Shown here in pieces: positions 7,249 through 15,514 of a stretch of 34,640 nt of DNA. Location: the NCBI GenBank assembly GCA_030652755.1, contig JAUSPV010000140.1, positions 1-34,640 of the forward strand, in the 5' to 3' direction. The position numbers and the translations under genes are program-made. Each line of letters begins with the position of its first letter. The first letter of the stretch is position 1. The stretch is from Caulobacter sp. (GTDB taxonomy: Bacteria > Pseudomonadota > Alphaproteobacteria > Caulobacterales > Caulobacteraceae). The notes under the pieces were generated by a model, which worked only from the letters and a program-made list of their open reading frames with translations, ran no database searches and was not told the DNA's origin.

Positions 7249-8309
7249 GCCGGCTGGCCGCCCGGACGATGGATCTGGCCATCGCCCGATTCCCGGCCGA
7301 CCTGCTGCCGGAGGGCGCGGAGGCCACCTTGCGTGGCGCCGCCGCGCGCATAGCCCCCGACACCCAGCTCTATTTCGAATGTCGGCTCGCCGGCGATGAG
7401 AGGGCGATCGACGTGTCGCAGCACTTCTTCGCCGCCGATGGCGGAGCAGGGGCGCTGCGCGGCCTCGCCGGACGCGGACTGGCGACAGGCGCGCGCGGCG
7501 GACTCGACGCCTGGCGACGCCTGGCGGCCTTCGCGGAGGACTGGTCCTCGGACGCGGACCTGGCGGCGATCATCGAGATCGGGCTGGAGCATGACCAGGC
7601 GCCGGATGGCGACTGGGGGCGAGCACCGGCCGTCTTCGCGGCGTTCCAGGGCGATATCCTGGATAACCGGGCCGCCGGCGCGCGATTCATGGCGGCCGTG
7701 GCGCCGGGAAGCCAGGACGCCTGGCGGGCGCTGATCTCCACCGTCGAATGCGCCCGATCCCATGGGCTGGTTCCCGGCCGGATGGTCGGGGTCATGCTGT
7801 CGCGCGACGCCCAGTTGCGGTGCATGGTTCGAGGGCTGACGCCGCAGGCGACGCAGGGCTTCCTGACGGCCATCGGATGGCCGGGCGACCATGAGGCGCT
7901 CGAAGACCTCCTGCGCCAGTCGCCGCTGGCCGGCGACGCCACCCGGCTTGTGCTGGGTTTTGGGCCGGATCTGGCGGGCGACTGCGGGCTTGAGATCATA
8001 CACCCGCAGGACGCCGACGGCAGGAGCCGACTGGACGCGGTGATGGAATGGCTCGTCGAGCGCGGGCTGGCGGACGCGAACCGCGTGCGGGCGCTCGCCA
8101 GGTGGCCGGGGCGCATTACGCCGCATGCCGCCGGCGCAGACTGGCCAGACGCCCTGATCGCCCGGGACCTGGCGACGCCGCGATCGGCCTTCGACTACTT
8201 CAACGCCTTCATCAGCCACGTGAAGATCAACCTCGTCGCGGGGCGCGCCCTTCCCGCCAAGGCCTACCTGGGGCTCGCTCCCGTCAGCTGGCGCGCATGC
8301 AGGACGTAA
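7245..8309 (+). CDS. Unrecognised RiPP-cluster protein, 354 residues
   Basis: The start is ATG 7245, overlapping the kinase stop (ATGA); a longer upstream reading in the same frame is only the kinase gene out of frame. I do not recognise a family. No signal peptide or membrane segment is visible, and there is no P-loop, nucleotidyltransferase GS...D pattern, SAM motif or cysteine cluster. Two places look conserved in character: IIEIGLEHD followed by RAPAVFAAF near residues 109-130, and a C-terminal segment HVKINLVAGRALPAKAYLG near residues 326-344. The 3' end overlaps the flavoenzyme gene by 13 bases, so both are probably translated together and act in the same step. A peptide-tailoring role is inferred only from this strict operon context. 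Confidence 0.85.
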   Translation: MSRLAARTMDLAIARFPADLLPEGAEATLRGAAARIAPDTQLYFECRLAGDERAIDVSQHFFAADGGAGALRGLAGRGLATGARGGLDAWRRLAAFAEDWSSDADLAAIIEIGLEHDQAPDGDWGRAPAVFAAFQGDILDNRAAGARFMAAVAPGSQDAWRALISTVECARSHGLVPGRMVGVMLSRDAQLRCMVRGLTPQATQGFLTAIGWPGDHEALEDLLRQSPLAGDATRLVLGFGPDLAGDCGLEIIHPQDADGRSRLDAVMEWLVERGLADANRVRALARWPGRITPHAAGADWPDALIARDLATPRSAFDYFNAFISHVKINLVAGRALPAKAYLGLAPVSWRACRT

Positions 8310-9427
8310 TCGTCATCGGCGCGGGCCCGGGCGGGGCCATGGCCGCGCTGCGGCTGGCGGAGGCCGGCGCGCGCGTGCTGGTGCTGGAGAAACAGTCCCT
8401 GCCTCGCGACAAGGCCTGCGGCGGCGCGCTCACGCCTTCCCCGGTCAAGGCGGTGATGGACTGGGACTTCAGCGCCATGATCGAGGCGCGGGTCGGCGGG
8501 TCCCGCTGGCAGCTGGACTTCGGGGACCCCGTCGATCGCCAGAACGACTACGGCGCCTGGATGGTGAACCGGCGGGCCTTCGACATGCACATCCTTGAGC
8601 GGGCCATGGCGCGCGGGGCCGTGGAGCTTCGGGACGCCTTTCCGGTGGCGACCGTCGAGGAGGACGACGACAGCGTCACGGTGACCGGCAAGACCGGCGA
8701 GCGATGCCGGGCGCGCTTCCTGGTCGGCGCGGACGGGGCGACGGGACGCACCGCGACCTGCCTTGGCCTTGGTCGCCGGACCCGGGCCGCCGTGGCGATC
8801 GATTCGGAGATCGAGGTGTCGCCCGAGGCGTGGGCCCTGGAGGGCGGCCGCATGAGCTTCAACTTCGCCTGCGTCCCGGGCGGCTACGGCTGGATCTTTC
8901 CCAAGCGCGGATACCTGTCGTGCGGCATTGGCTCCTGGACCCGTCGCGACGGCATTCCGGGCGCTCTGGACAGCTATCTGGCCAGAGCGCTTCCGCCGGG
9001 GTCAATCCTCTCGGAGAAGCGCCGGGGCCATCCCATTCCGCTCTACGAGGGGCCGGCCCGCATCTCCACGCGGCGGGCGTGCCTGGTCGGCGACGCGGCG
9101 GGCCTGGTCGACCCCATCCTTGGCGAAGGGATACGCTTCGCCCTGGCCAGCGGCGCCCTGGCCGCGCAGGTCATCGGTGAAGGGCTGGCGGGGGCCGCGC
9201 CGGACGATCTCGAACACAGCCGCCGGGTCCACGCAGCGCTGGGGCTCGAGCTCGACCGGCTGCGCCGCTTCATCCTGCCGATCTTCCTCGACCGGCCGGG
9301 CGCGTTCTTCCAGACCTTCTTCGAACGCGGCCAGAGCTATTCGAAACTGGCTCGCGCGCTCGACTCCCGGTTTCCGGCGTCCGACCCGTTCGCCGACGCC
9401 GCCAGCCAGCGCAGCATCCAGTCCTGA
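8297..9427 (+). CDS. FAD-dependent oxidoreductase, geranylgeranyl-reductase-like
   Basis: A 376-residue flavoprotein. It starts with a dinucleotide-binding fold (GAGPGG at residues 8-13, ending in VLVLEKQ), has a FLVGADGATG motif in the middle and GDAAGLVDPILGEGIRFAL from residue 265. This pattern is typical of the geranylgeranyl reductase/p-hydroxybenzoate hydroxylase-like group, which includes isoprenoid reductases, hydroxylases and halogenase relatives. The substrate cannot be told. It overlaps the unknown 354-residue gene and is the last gene of the lasso operon, so oxidation, reduction or hydroxylation of the peptide or of an attached group is a reasonable inference. Its last 91 bases run antisense to a Nif11-like ORF. 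Confidence 0.85.
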   Translation: MQDVIVIGAGPGGAMAALRLAEAGARVLVLEKQSLPRDKACGGALTPSPVKAVMDWDFSAMIEARVGGSRWQLDFGDPVDRQNDYGAWMVNRRAFDMHILERAMARGAVELRDAFPVATVEEDDDSVTVTGKTGERCRARFLVGADGATGRTATCLGLGRRTRAAVAIDSEIEVSPEAWALEGGRMSFNFACVPGGYGWIFPKRGYLSCGIGSWTRRDGIPGALDSYLARALPPGSILSEKRRGHPIPLYEGPARISTRRACLVGDAAGLVDPILGEGIRFALASGALAAQVIGEGLAGAAPDDLEHSRRVHAALGLELDRLRRFILPIFLDRPGAFFQTFFERGQSYSKLARALDSRFPASDPFADAASQRSIQS

Positions 9428-9594
9428 CGCCAGGCCGCCCTCAGCGCGGCCGCGTCGAAGTGAAGGCCGGCCCGCGCGCCAAGCGCCACCAGCTGGTCCA
9501 GCGACGCATCATCGCCGAGCGCCGCGACCGTGGCGCGCAACGCCGGATCGCTGGCGGTCCTGCGGATGAAGGCGTGAGCGGCGGTCAAGGGCAT
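9337..9594 (-). CDS. Small Nif11-like protein
   Basis: From ATG 9594 the ORF encodes 85 residues. The first 58 fit the Nif11 pattern: AAHAFIRRTASDPALRATV, then LDQLVALGARAGLHFDAAAL. Nif11 domains occur as small conserved proteins and as leaders of some RiPP precursors, including ones near radical SAM maturases of the type found here. There is no double-Gly cleavage site, and the 20-residue tail (rich in Ser, Asn, Ala) lacks Cys, so it is not an obvious lanthipeptide-type precursor. An upstream ATG at 9705, overlapping the GMC oxidoreductase stop, would add 37 residues that do not look like Nif11. The last 91 bases overlap the flavoenzyme gene tail to tail. Whether it belongs to the RiPP system is open. 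Confidence 0.6.
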   Translation of the reverse strand: MPLTAAHAFIRRTASDPALRATVAALGDDASLDQLVALGARAGLHFDAAALRAAWRQDWMLRWLAASANGSDAGNRESSARASFE

Positions 9595-9685
9595 GGCGCC
9601 AGTCCGGAAATCGGGCCTCGGTCCGACCATGAATGCCGGTCCGGCCGACGCAGTCAACGCCAGGCCGGTCATCGTCTCGAACCGC

Positions 9686-11299
9686 TCAAGGTCGCTGGAG
9701 AGCATCCTCGATGACCATCCGGGCGGCCTTTTCGGCGATCATCATGGTCGGCGAATTTGTGTTGCCCGAGGTGATGGTCGGCATCACCGACGCGTCGGCG
9801 ATGCGCAGGCCCTCGACGCCGAAGACCCGCAGCCGGTCGTCGACCACGGCCAGCGAGTCGGAGGCCAGGCCCATCCGCGCGGTGCCGACGGGATGGAAGA
9901 TCGTCGTCCCCAGGTCGCGGGCGGCGGCGAGGAGGCCCTCATCGTCATCCACCGCCCGGCCGGGGTTGATCTCCTCGGGGCGGTAGCGGGCCAGCGGAGG
10001 GCGGCCGACGATGCGGCGGACCAGCCGCAGCGAGTCGACCGCAACCTGTTCATCTTCCGCGGTGGACAGATAATTCGGTGCGATGCGCGGCGCCGCGAAC
10101 GGGTCGGCGCTGACGGCGTGGATGGAGCCCCGGCTGGCCGGCCGCAGGTTGCAGACGCTGATGGTGATGGCCGGGAACGGGTGCAGCGGCTCGCCGAACC
10201 GGTCCAGCGACAACGGCTGGACGTGGAACTGCAGATTGGCCGTCGCCTGGTCGGGCGAGGACCGTGCGAACGCCCCCATCTGCGACGGCGCCATCGACAT
10301 CGGACCACGCTGGAGGGCGGCGTACTGCAACGCCATCAGGGGCCGACGCCACAGCGAGGCGTAGAGAGCATTCATCGTCGGCACGCCGCTGACCCGGTAG
10401 ATCGGCCGGATCTGCAGGTGGTCCTGCAGGTTCTCGCCGACGCCGGGAGAATGGCGGACGGTATCGATGCCCAGCGCCCGCAACCGGGCGCCGTCGCCGA
10501 TCCCGGACAGCTCCAGCAATGTGGGCGTGCCCACAGCGCCCGCCGCCAGCACGACCTCGCCGGCGGCGCGAGCCGAGAAGGTCTGGCCGCCCCGGGTCCA
10601 TTCGACTCCGGTGGCGCGTCCCCCCTCGACAATGACCCGGGTCACGTGAACCCCGGTCTCGAGCCGCAGGTTTCGCCGGCGCAGCACCGGCTTGAGAAAG
10701 CCGCGCGCCGCGCTCCAGCGCAGCCCGCCGCGCTGATTGACCTGGAAGTACCCGGCCCCGTGGTTGTCTCCGCCGTTGAAGTCGGGGACCGTGGGGATGC
10801 CCTCCAGCGCCGCCGCCTCGGCGAACGCGTCGAGCACCCGCCAGCGCATGCGCGGATACTCCACCCGCCACTCGCCGCCGGCGCGGTGGTGCTCGCCGGG
10901 CGGATTGACGTGATCTTCCTGGGCCATGAACAGCGGCAGGACGTCGTCCCAGCCCCAGCCGGCCAGACCTCGCGCGCGCCAGCCGTCATAGTCCGCCGCC
11001 TGGCCGCGCATGTAGATCATGGCGTTGATCGCCGAAGAGCCGCCGATCACCTTGCCGCGCGGGTACTTGAGACTGCGGCCGTTGAGGCCGGGCGAAGCCT
11101 CCGTCTCGAACATCCAGTCGGCGCGGGGGTTGCCGATCGAGAACAGGTAGCCGACGGGGATGTGGAACCAGATCCAGTCGTCCTGACCGCCGGCTTCCAG
11201 CACCAGCACCCGGCGCCCGGGCTCGGCCGACAGTCGGTTGGCGAGCACGCAGCCCGCCGAGCCGGCGCCGACGACGATGTAGTCGTAGGTTTCGTTCAT
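9686..11299 (-). CDS. GMC-family FAD oxidoreductase (choline/alcohol dehydrogenase-like)
   Basis: A 537-residue protein starting MNETYDYIVVGAGSAGCVLA, the GMC FAD-binding fold. It continues with the GMC signature near residues 75-100 (KYPRGKVIGGSSAINAMIYMRG), a second signature (GAVGTPTLLELSGIG) and the C-terminal active-site His in FHPVGTARMG plus the SGNTNSPTMMIAEKAA end. Such enzymes oxidise alcohols to aldehydes in the cytoplasm or at the membrane; the substrate is unknown. I chose ATG 11299 with GGGGGG immediately upstream over a longer reading to 11458, which adds residues without resemblance to the family. A Nif11-like ORF follows on the same strand. Confidence 0.9.
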   Translation of the reverse strand: MNETYDYIVVGAGSAGCVLANRLSAEPGRRVLVLEAGGQDDWIWFHIPVGYLFSIGNPRADWMFETEASPGLNGRSLKYPRGKVIGGSSAINAMIYMRGQAADYDGWRARGLAGWGWDDVLPLFMAQEDHVNPPGEHHRAGGEWRVEYPRMRWRVLDAFAEAAALEGIPTVPDFNGGDNHGAGYFQVNQRGGLRWSAARGFLKPVLRRRNLRLETGVHVTRVIVEGGRATGVEWTRGGQTFSARAAGEVVLAAGAVGTPTLLELSGIGDGARLRALGIDTVRHSPGVGENLQDHLQIRPIYRVSGVPTMNALYASLWRRPLMALQYAALQRGPMSMAPSQMGAFARSSPDQATANLQFHVQPLSLDRFGEPLHPFPAITISVCNLRPASRGSIHAVSADPFAAPRIAPNYLSTAEDEQVAVDSLRLVRRIVGRPPLARYRPEEINPGRAVDDDEGLLAAARDLGTTIFHPVGTARMGLASDSLAVVDDRLRVFGVEGLRIADASVMPTITSGNTNSPTMMIAEKAARMVIEDALQRP

Positions 11300-11439
11300 T
11301 CCCCCCTGTAGCCCGCCGACCGGGTCGCGCAAGAGAACGCCGATCCGCGACGCTTCACCGCAGGCGCGGTGACAATCCGTGAACGAGTTGCGGCGCAAGG
11401 TCCCGACGCGCCAAGAACTCCAAACGTCCGGACGCCAAG

Positions 11440-12048
11440 ATGTCTTCCAGCCCGCCAAAGCCCCCTTGGGCGAAGATCAACTTCGAGGAACTGTCGATTG
11501 TCGCCGTCGACGACAACCAGCAGGCGCTCGACATCATGATCCAGGTGATCACCGGCTTCGGCGCCAAGAAGGTCAGTCGCTGCCTGTCGGCGGAGGAGGC
11601 CCGCAAGGCGATCACCGACGGCCAGGTCGACATGGTCATCACCGACGCCATGATGCCGACCATTGACGGGTATGACCTGACCCGCTGGATCCGCCGCGAG
11701 GCGCCCGAGCAGAACCGCTTCATTCCGGTGATCGTGGTCACGGGCCACACGCCGCGGCGCGACGTCGTCAAGGCGCGCGACTGCGGGGCCAACTACATCA
11801 TCGCCAAACCGATCACGCCAAAGACCATCATGGACCGCATCCTGTGGGTGGCGCGCGAGGATCGCATGGGCATCGATTGCGACACCTACGTCGGCCCCGA
11901 CCGGCGTTTCCGGCGTCTGGGTCCGCCGGCGGGCACTGCCGGTCGCCGGTCTGGCGACCTGAACGACGAGATCGGCGCGGCGATCGAACCCAACATGTCC
12001 CAGGACGAAATCGACTCCGTCATGAAGCCCCAGAAGGTGTCGGTATGA
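11440..12048 (+). CDS. Response regulator, CheY-like receiver with C-terminal extension
   Basis: A 202-residue protein with a receiver domain at about residues 17-138: acidic pair Asp24/Asp25 (VAVDDN), phospho-acceptor Asp69 (VITDAMMP), Thr in VVVTGHT and Lys in IIAKPITP. The 65-residue tail contains YVGPDRRFRR and ends with an acidic stretch; it is not a recognisable DNA-binding or enzymatic domain. It shares an ATGA overlap with the next gene. Regulators of this form with a CheE-like partner are found in Caulobacterales, where they are linked to chemotaxis or motility control; that link is from memory of gene order, not from sequence here. No histidine kinase lies next to it. No clear ribosome binding site is visible before the ATG. 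Confidence 0.85.
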   Translation: MSSSPPKPPWAKINFEELSIVAVDDNQQALDIMIQVITGFGAKKVSRCLSAEEARKAITDGQVDMVITDAMMPTIDGYDLTRWIRREAPEQNRFIPVIVVTGHTPRRDVVKARDCGANYIIAKPITPKTIMDRILWVAREDRMGIDCDTYVGPDRRFRRLGPPAGTAGRRSGDLNDEIGAAIEPNMSQDEIDSVMKPQKVSV

Positions 12049-12518
12049 CCGTCGTCCGGAAGTTCAAGATACCCAACCGGCTCCGCGCGGCCCTGTTCAA
12101 TGGCGGCGGCAAGCGCATCGACGAGGCGGTGGCCGACGCCGACGCCGGCCTGGCGACCCTCGCCGAGGCTTGTCTCGCGGCGGTGGCCGAGTGCATCGGC
12201 CGGATCGAAGGCGAATTCGGCGCGCAGGTCGTCGATCGCGGGTCGCGCGATATGGCCGAGCTCTACCGCCTGTCGGGCAGGATCATCGACGCTTGCGCGC
12301 CGATCGAGCCCAAGGCTCTGGCGGAAGCGGCGCGCTGCCTGTGCGACGTCCTCGACTACGCCATGGAGGCGGGCCACTGGGACTGGGCCGCCGTGGATAT
12401 CCACATCGACGCGCTCAAGCTGCTCGCCAGCGGCATTGATCTGGGAGAGAGTGGCGAGCAACAGCTCATCAAGAGCCTGGTCAAGCTGCGCCAGCACCGC
12501 GAAGCCCTCGCCGGCTGA
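12045..12518 (+). CDS. CheE-like partner of the response regulator (hypothetical)
   Basis: A 157-residue, largely helical protein with no signal peptide or membrane segment, beginning MTVVRKFKIPNRLRAAL. It starts inside the stop of the response regulator gene (ATGA), so the two are translationally coupled. The N terminus resembles proteins annotated CheE in Caulobacter-type chemotaxis clusters, where CheE follows a CheY-type gene; I am not certain of this. The helical region from about residue 25 to 90 could be a four-helix bundle docking to the receiver, but the conserved His of a phosphotransfer domain is not obvious. Confidence 0.75.
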   Translation: MTVVRKFKIPNRLRAALFNGGGKRIDEAVADADAGLATLAEACLAAVAECIGRIEGEFGAQVVDRGSRDMAELYRLSGRIIDACAPIEPKALAEAARCLCDVLDYAMEAGHWDWAAVDIHIDALKLLASGIDLGESGEQQLIKSLVKLRQHREALAG

Positions 12519-12550
12519 CGACGGCGCCAGGGCGCGGCGGGAGAACGGCC

Positions 12551-13345
12551 ATGACCTTCCAGCGCACCCTTGTCGCCTTCAACACCGCCACGGCGAGCGA
12601 GAACCGCATCCACGCCGACGACGTCGCCAGCCGCTTCGGCTTCACCGGCGGTCTGGTGCCGGGGGTCGATGTCTTCGCCTACATGACCGCGGCCCCGCTG
12701 GCGCTATGGGGCGCTGACTGGCTCAGCCAGGGCCGCGTCCGCGCCCGCTTCAACCGTCCGGTTTATGACGGCGACACCGCAACCCTGACCGCCGAGGCGA
12801 CGGGGAAGGACGGCCTGTCGCTGTCGCTCGAGGCGCGAGGCGAGATCTGCGGCGCGGGCACGGCCTGGCGGGACGACCCGGCGGCCGCGCCCGAACTCCA
12901 GCCCGAGGCGGAGCTGCCCTTGCCGGACGCGCGGCCGCCGGCCTCGCCGGACAGCCTGCCGGTTGGCCGGGTGCTGGGCTCGCTGAAGGAGATATACTTC
13001 GCCGACGTCGGCCGGGCGCATCTGGAGGCCACGCGCCAGGATCCGGAGGCTTTCCAGGGCGGCGACATCGCCAATCCGGCCTAGCTGCTGCGCCGGGCCA
13101 ACTACGTGCTGGCGCAGAGCGTCCGGCTGGGCCCCTGGATCCATCTGGAAAGCGACGCGCGGCTGCATGGCCTCATCCGCGACGGCGAATGGCTGGAGAC
13201 CCGGGCCAGCGTGGCCGAGAACATCGAGAAGAACGGCCACCGGATTGTGACCCTGGACTTCACGGTTTCAAGCCGGGGCAGGCTGGCGATGTCGGGCCGG
13301 CACTGGGCGATCTACGAGCCGCGGCAGGTGCGGGAAAAGGTCTGA
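12551..13345 (+). pseudogene. MaoC-like acyl dehydratase, interrupted by in-frame TAG
   Basis: Reading from ATG 12551, the frame encodes a hotdog-fold protein (HADDVASRFGFTGGLVPGVD, then ARFNRPVYDGD), the MaoC/NodN-like acyl hydratase type. It meets TAG at 13082-13084 after ...GGDIANPA. The same frame then continues without a gap to TGA at 13343-13345, through LLRRANYVLAQSVRLGPWIH and a second beta-rich half ending SGRHWAIYEPRQ. Both halves clearly belong to one protein of about 264 residues. One base change from a Trp, Gln, Glu, Lys, Ser, Leu or Tyr codon explains the stop. Frame and composition are otherwise intact, so the mutation is recent, or it is a sequencing error. An internal ATG/CTG restart making a C-terminal fragment is possible but would lack the N-terminal half. 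Confidence 0.8.
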
Positions 13346-13351
13346 CAGACG

Positions 13352-15514
13352 CTACCAGACGGTGGAGACCTTCAGGTCCGGCGAGCAGTTGGACACCGCC
13401 GCCACGACCAGGCCCTGGCGGATGCGCTCGAAGGCGATGTCAACGCGACAGCCGCCCACCTCCAGCCCCGACAGCGTCAGCAGATTGACCCCCTCGGGCA
13501 GACGCGGGCGGACAATGGTGACGGTCTTCTCAAGCGCGTCGACGCTGATTCCCAGCAGCGACTGCAGGACCATGAAGGCCGAGCCGGCCGCCCAGGCCTG
13601 AGGCGAGCAGCTCACCGGATACGGCACCGGCGGTTCGCCCGGGCGCCGGGGGAAGCCGCAGAACAACTCGGGCAGGCGCATCCGCATGTGCTGGGCGGTC
13701 CCGAACAGGTCGCGCAACAGCTCCGCGACGCGGTCGCGGTCGCCATACCGCGCCATCCCCGCCGCGCAGACGGCGCTGTCGTGAGGCCAAACCGAGCCGT
13801 TGTGATAGGACATCGGATTGTAGCGCGCCTGGCCCTCGGCCAGGGTCCGCAGGCCCCAACCGGTGCTGAACTCGGCGCCGGCCAGCCGCTGGCTGACCTT
13901 CTCGGCCCGCTCCGGCGACGGCAGGCCGCAGAACAGCAGGTGGCCGGCGTTGGAGGTCAGGGGGCGACACAGCCGCCCCTCGCCATCGACGGCGATGCCG
14001 TAGAAGCCCTCGTCCTCCATCCAGAACCGCTCTTCGACGCGCTCGCGCAGTTCTTCAGCGCGCCGCGCGAAGTCCGGTGCGCCGGGCTCGTCCAGACGCG
14101 CGGCGAGCTCGGCCATCGCCTGCCAGGCGGCGAAGGCGTAGCCTTGGACCTCGACCAGGGCGATCGGCCCGGGCGGAAACTTGCCGTCGGCATGGAAGAC
14201 GGAGTCGTAGCTGTCCTTCCAGCCCTGGTTCGACAGGCCCGTCTCGGCCGCGCGGGCGTAGTCGATCAGGCCGTCGCCGTTGGAGTCGCCGAAGTCGCGC
14301 AGCCAGGCTGCGGCCCCGGTCAGGGCTGGCCAGAGCGTTCGCAGGAAGTCCAGATCGCCGGTGCGCCGGGCGTAGGCGCCGGCAAGGGCGATGAACAGCG
14401 GCGTGGTGTCGACCCCGCCGTAATAGAGGCCGTAGGGGACCTCGCCCAGCGCCGCCATCTCGCCCTGTCGGGTCTCATGCATGATCTTGCCGGGCTGGGA
14501 GTCGCGGAAGGCGGACACGTCCATCGCCTGGCGCGACCCTAGATAGGCGAGCACGCCGCGCGCCAGGCCCGGATCGAACAGCAGCATCTGCCAGGCGCTG
14601 ATGATTCCGTCGCGGCCGAACGGAGTCGAGAACCACGGAATGCCGGCAAAGGGATAGCGCCCCGTCGGCAGGTCGGAGACCAGCAGCGCCAGATCGGCCC
14701 GCGACTGGTCGATCCAGCGGTTGAAGCTGGGGCTGTCGGTGCGAGGCCGCGCCCCGTGTCGCGCCTTGATCCGCATGGCGCGGCGCGCGTCGGCGCCGGC
14801 CGTCCGGAAACGGCGCTCGTCCGGCGGATCGCCGGCCGTCTCGGCCACTTCGATGAACAGGTCGAACCGGCCGCCGGGGCTGAACCAGGCCATGAAGTCC
14901 GCGCGCCCGTCGGTCAGACGCTGGGGGGCTTCGGAGAAGGCGACGACGCTGGTGCGGCGCAGGCCGTCCAGGCCGTCATAGCTGAAGATGGCGCTGCGCC
15001 CGTCGAGATGCGGCTCGCCCAGCCGGCCCCGCCTGGCCCGGACGTCGCCGCGCACCTCGAACATGTCGCTGAAGTCGGCCCCGAACTCGATGGAGACAGG
15101 GGCCAGGATCTCGTCCAGCCCGTGGTTGGTCAGGCTGACATGCTCATAGAGCCGCCGCCGCCATATCAGCCGGCGTCGCTCCACATGCAGCACCCCGGGC
15201 GGCACCACCCGCCCCCCCGTCGGCGGCAGCGGGCGATTGGCGCCGTGGAAGGTGAAGACGACGTTGTCCGAAGTCACCCCGGAACTGAGCAGCGTGGGTC
15301 GGCGATCCCCGATCAGCAGCCGCAGCCGCGACAGCAGCCGGGTGTCGGCATCAAACAGACCGTCCGGCCCGCCGGTGATGTCGCCATGGGGATCGGACAC
15401 GACGAAGCAGTCGCCATCCTTCAGCGCCCAGAATCGAAGAGCGCCCTCGCCGTGGGGATCCCCGTCCGCCGCCACAACCGCCGCTGCGGAGTCATCCATG
15501 CGGGCGACCGTCAA
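13352..15514 (-). CDS. Glycogen-debranching-type amylo-alpha-1,6-glucosidase
   Basis: A 720-residue protein. The N-terminal half is a glycogen debranching enzyme N-terminal-like beta domain (FVVSDPHGDI near residue 37, then SLTNHGLDEILAP). The C-terminal half is an (alpha/alpha)6-type glucosidase with GIPWFSTPFGRDGIISAWQ, LIDYARAAETGLSNQGWKDS and the SVWPHDSAVCAAG motif that carries acidic active-site residues in this group. It probably removes branches or trims storage or compatible polyglucans. The start is TTG 15514, overlapping the stop of the glycosyltransferase gene, or ATG 15499 five codons later. This pair of genes is common in Alphaproteobacteria. The exact substrate is not known. 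Confidence 0.88.
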   Translation of the reverse strand: MTVARMDDSAAAVVAADGDPHGEGALRFWALKDGDCFVVSDPHGDITGGPDGLFDADTRLLSRLRLLIGDRRPTLLSSGVTSDNVVFTFHGANRPLPPTGGRVVPPGVLHVERRRLIWRRRLYEHVSLTNHGLDEILAPVSIEFGADFSDMFEVRGDVRARRGRLGEPHLDGRSAIFSYDGLDGLRRTSVVAFSEAPQRLTDGRADFMAWFSPGGRFDLFIEVAETAGDPPDERRFRTAGADARRAMRIKARHGARPRTDSPSFNRWIDQSRADLALLVSDLPTGRYPFAGIPWFSTPFGRDGIISAWQMLLFDPGLARGVLAYLGSRQAMDVSAFRDSQPGKIMHETRQGEMAALGEVPYGLYYGGVDTTPLFIALAGAYARRTGDLDFLRTLWPALTGAAAWLRDFGDSNGDGLIDYARAAETGLSNQGWKDSYDSVFHADGKFPPGPIALVEVQGYAFAAWQAMAELAARLDEPGAPDFARRAEELRERVEERFWMEDEGFYGIAVDGEGRLCRPLTSNAGHLLFCGLPSPERAEKVSQRLAGAEFSTGWGLRTLAEGQARYNPMSYHNGSVWPHDSAVCAAGMARYGDRDRVAELLRDLFGTAQHMRMRLPELFCGFPRRPGEPPVPYPVSCSPQAWAAGSAFMVLQSLLGISVDALEKTVTIVRPRLPEGVNLLTLSGLEVGGCRVDIAFERIRQGLVVAAVSNCSPDLKVSTVW

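Noticed and set aside
7245-8309. Unknown cluster protein as a nucleotidyltransferase, as found in some lasso clusters
   Set aside because: No GS-x-D or similar nucleotidyltransferase motif is visible.
9337-9705. Longer Nif11-like reading from ATG 9705
   Set aside because: The added 37 residues do not resemble a Nif11 start; ATG 9594 begins exactly where the domain does.
9593-11311. 572-residue plus-strand ORF
   Set aside because: Antisense to the GMC oxidoreductase, with low-complexity composition; not a gene.
13082-13084. TAG read as pyrrolysine or programmed readthrough
   Set aside because: No pyl genes or readthrough context in the window, and MaoC-like proteins do not use pyrrolysine; a plain nonsense change is simpler.
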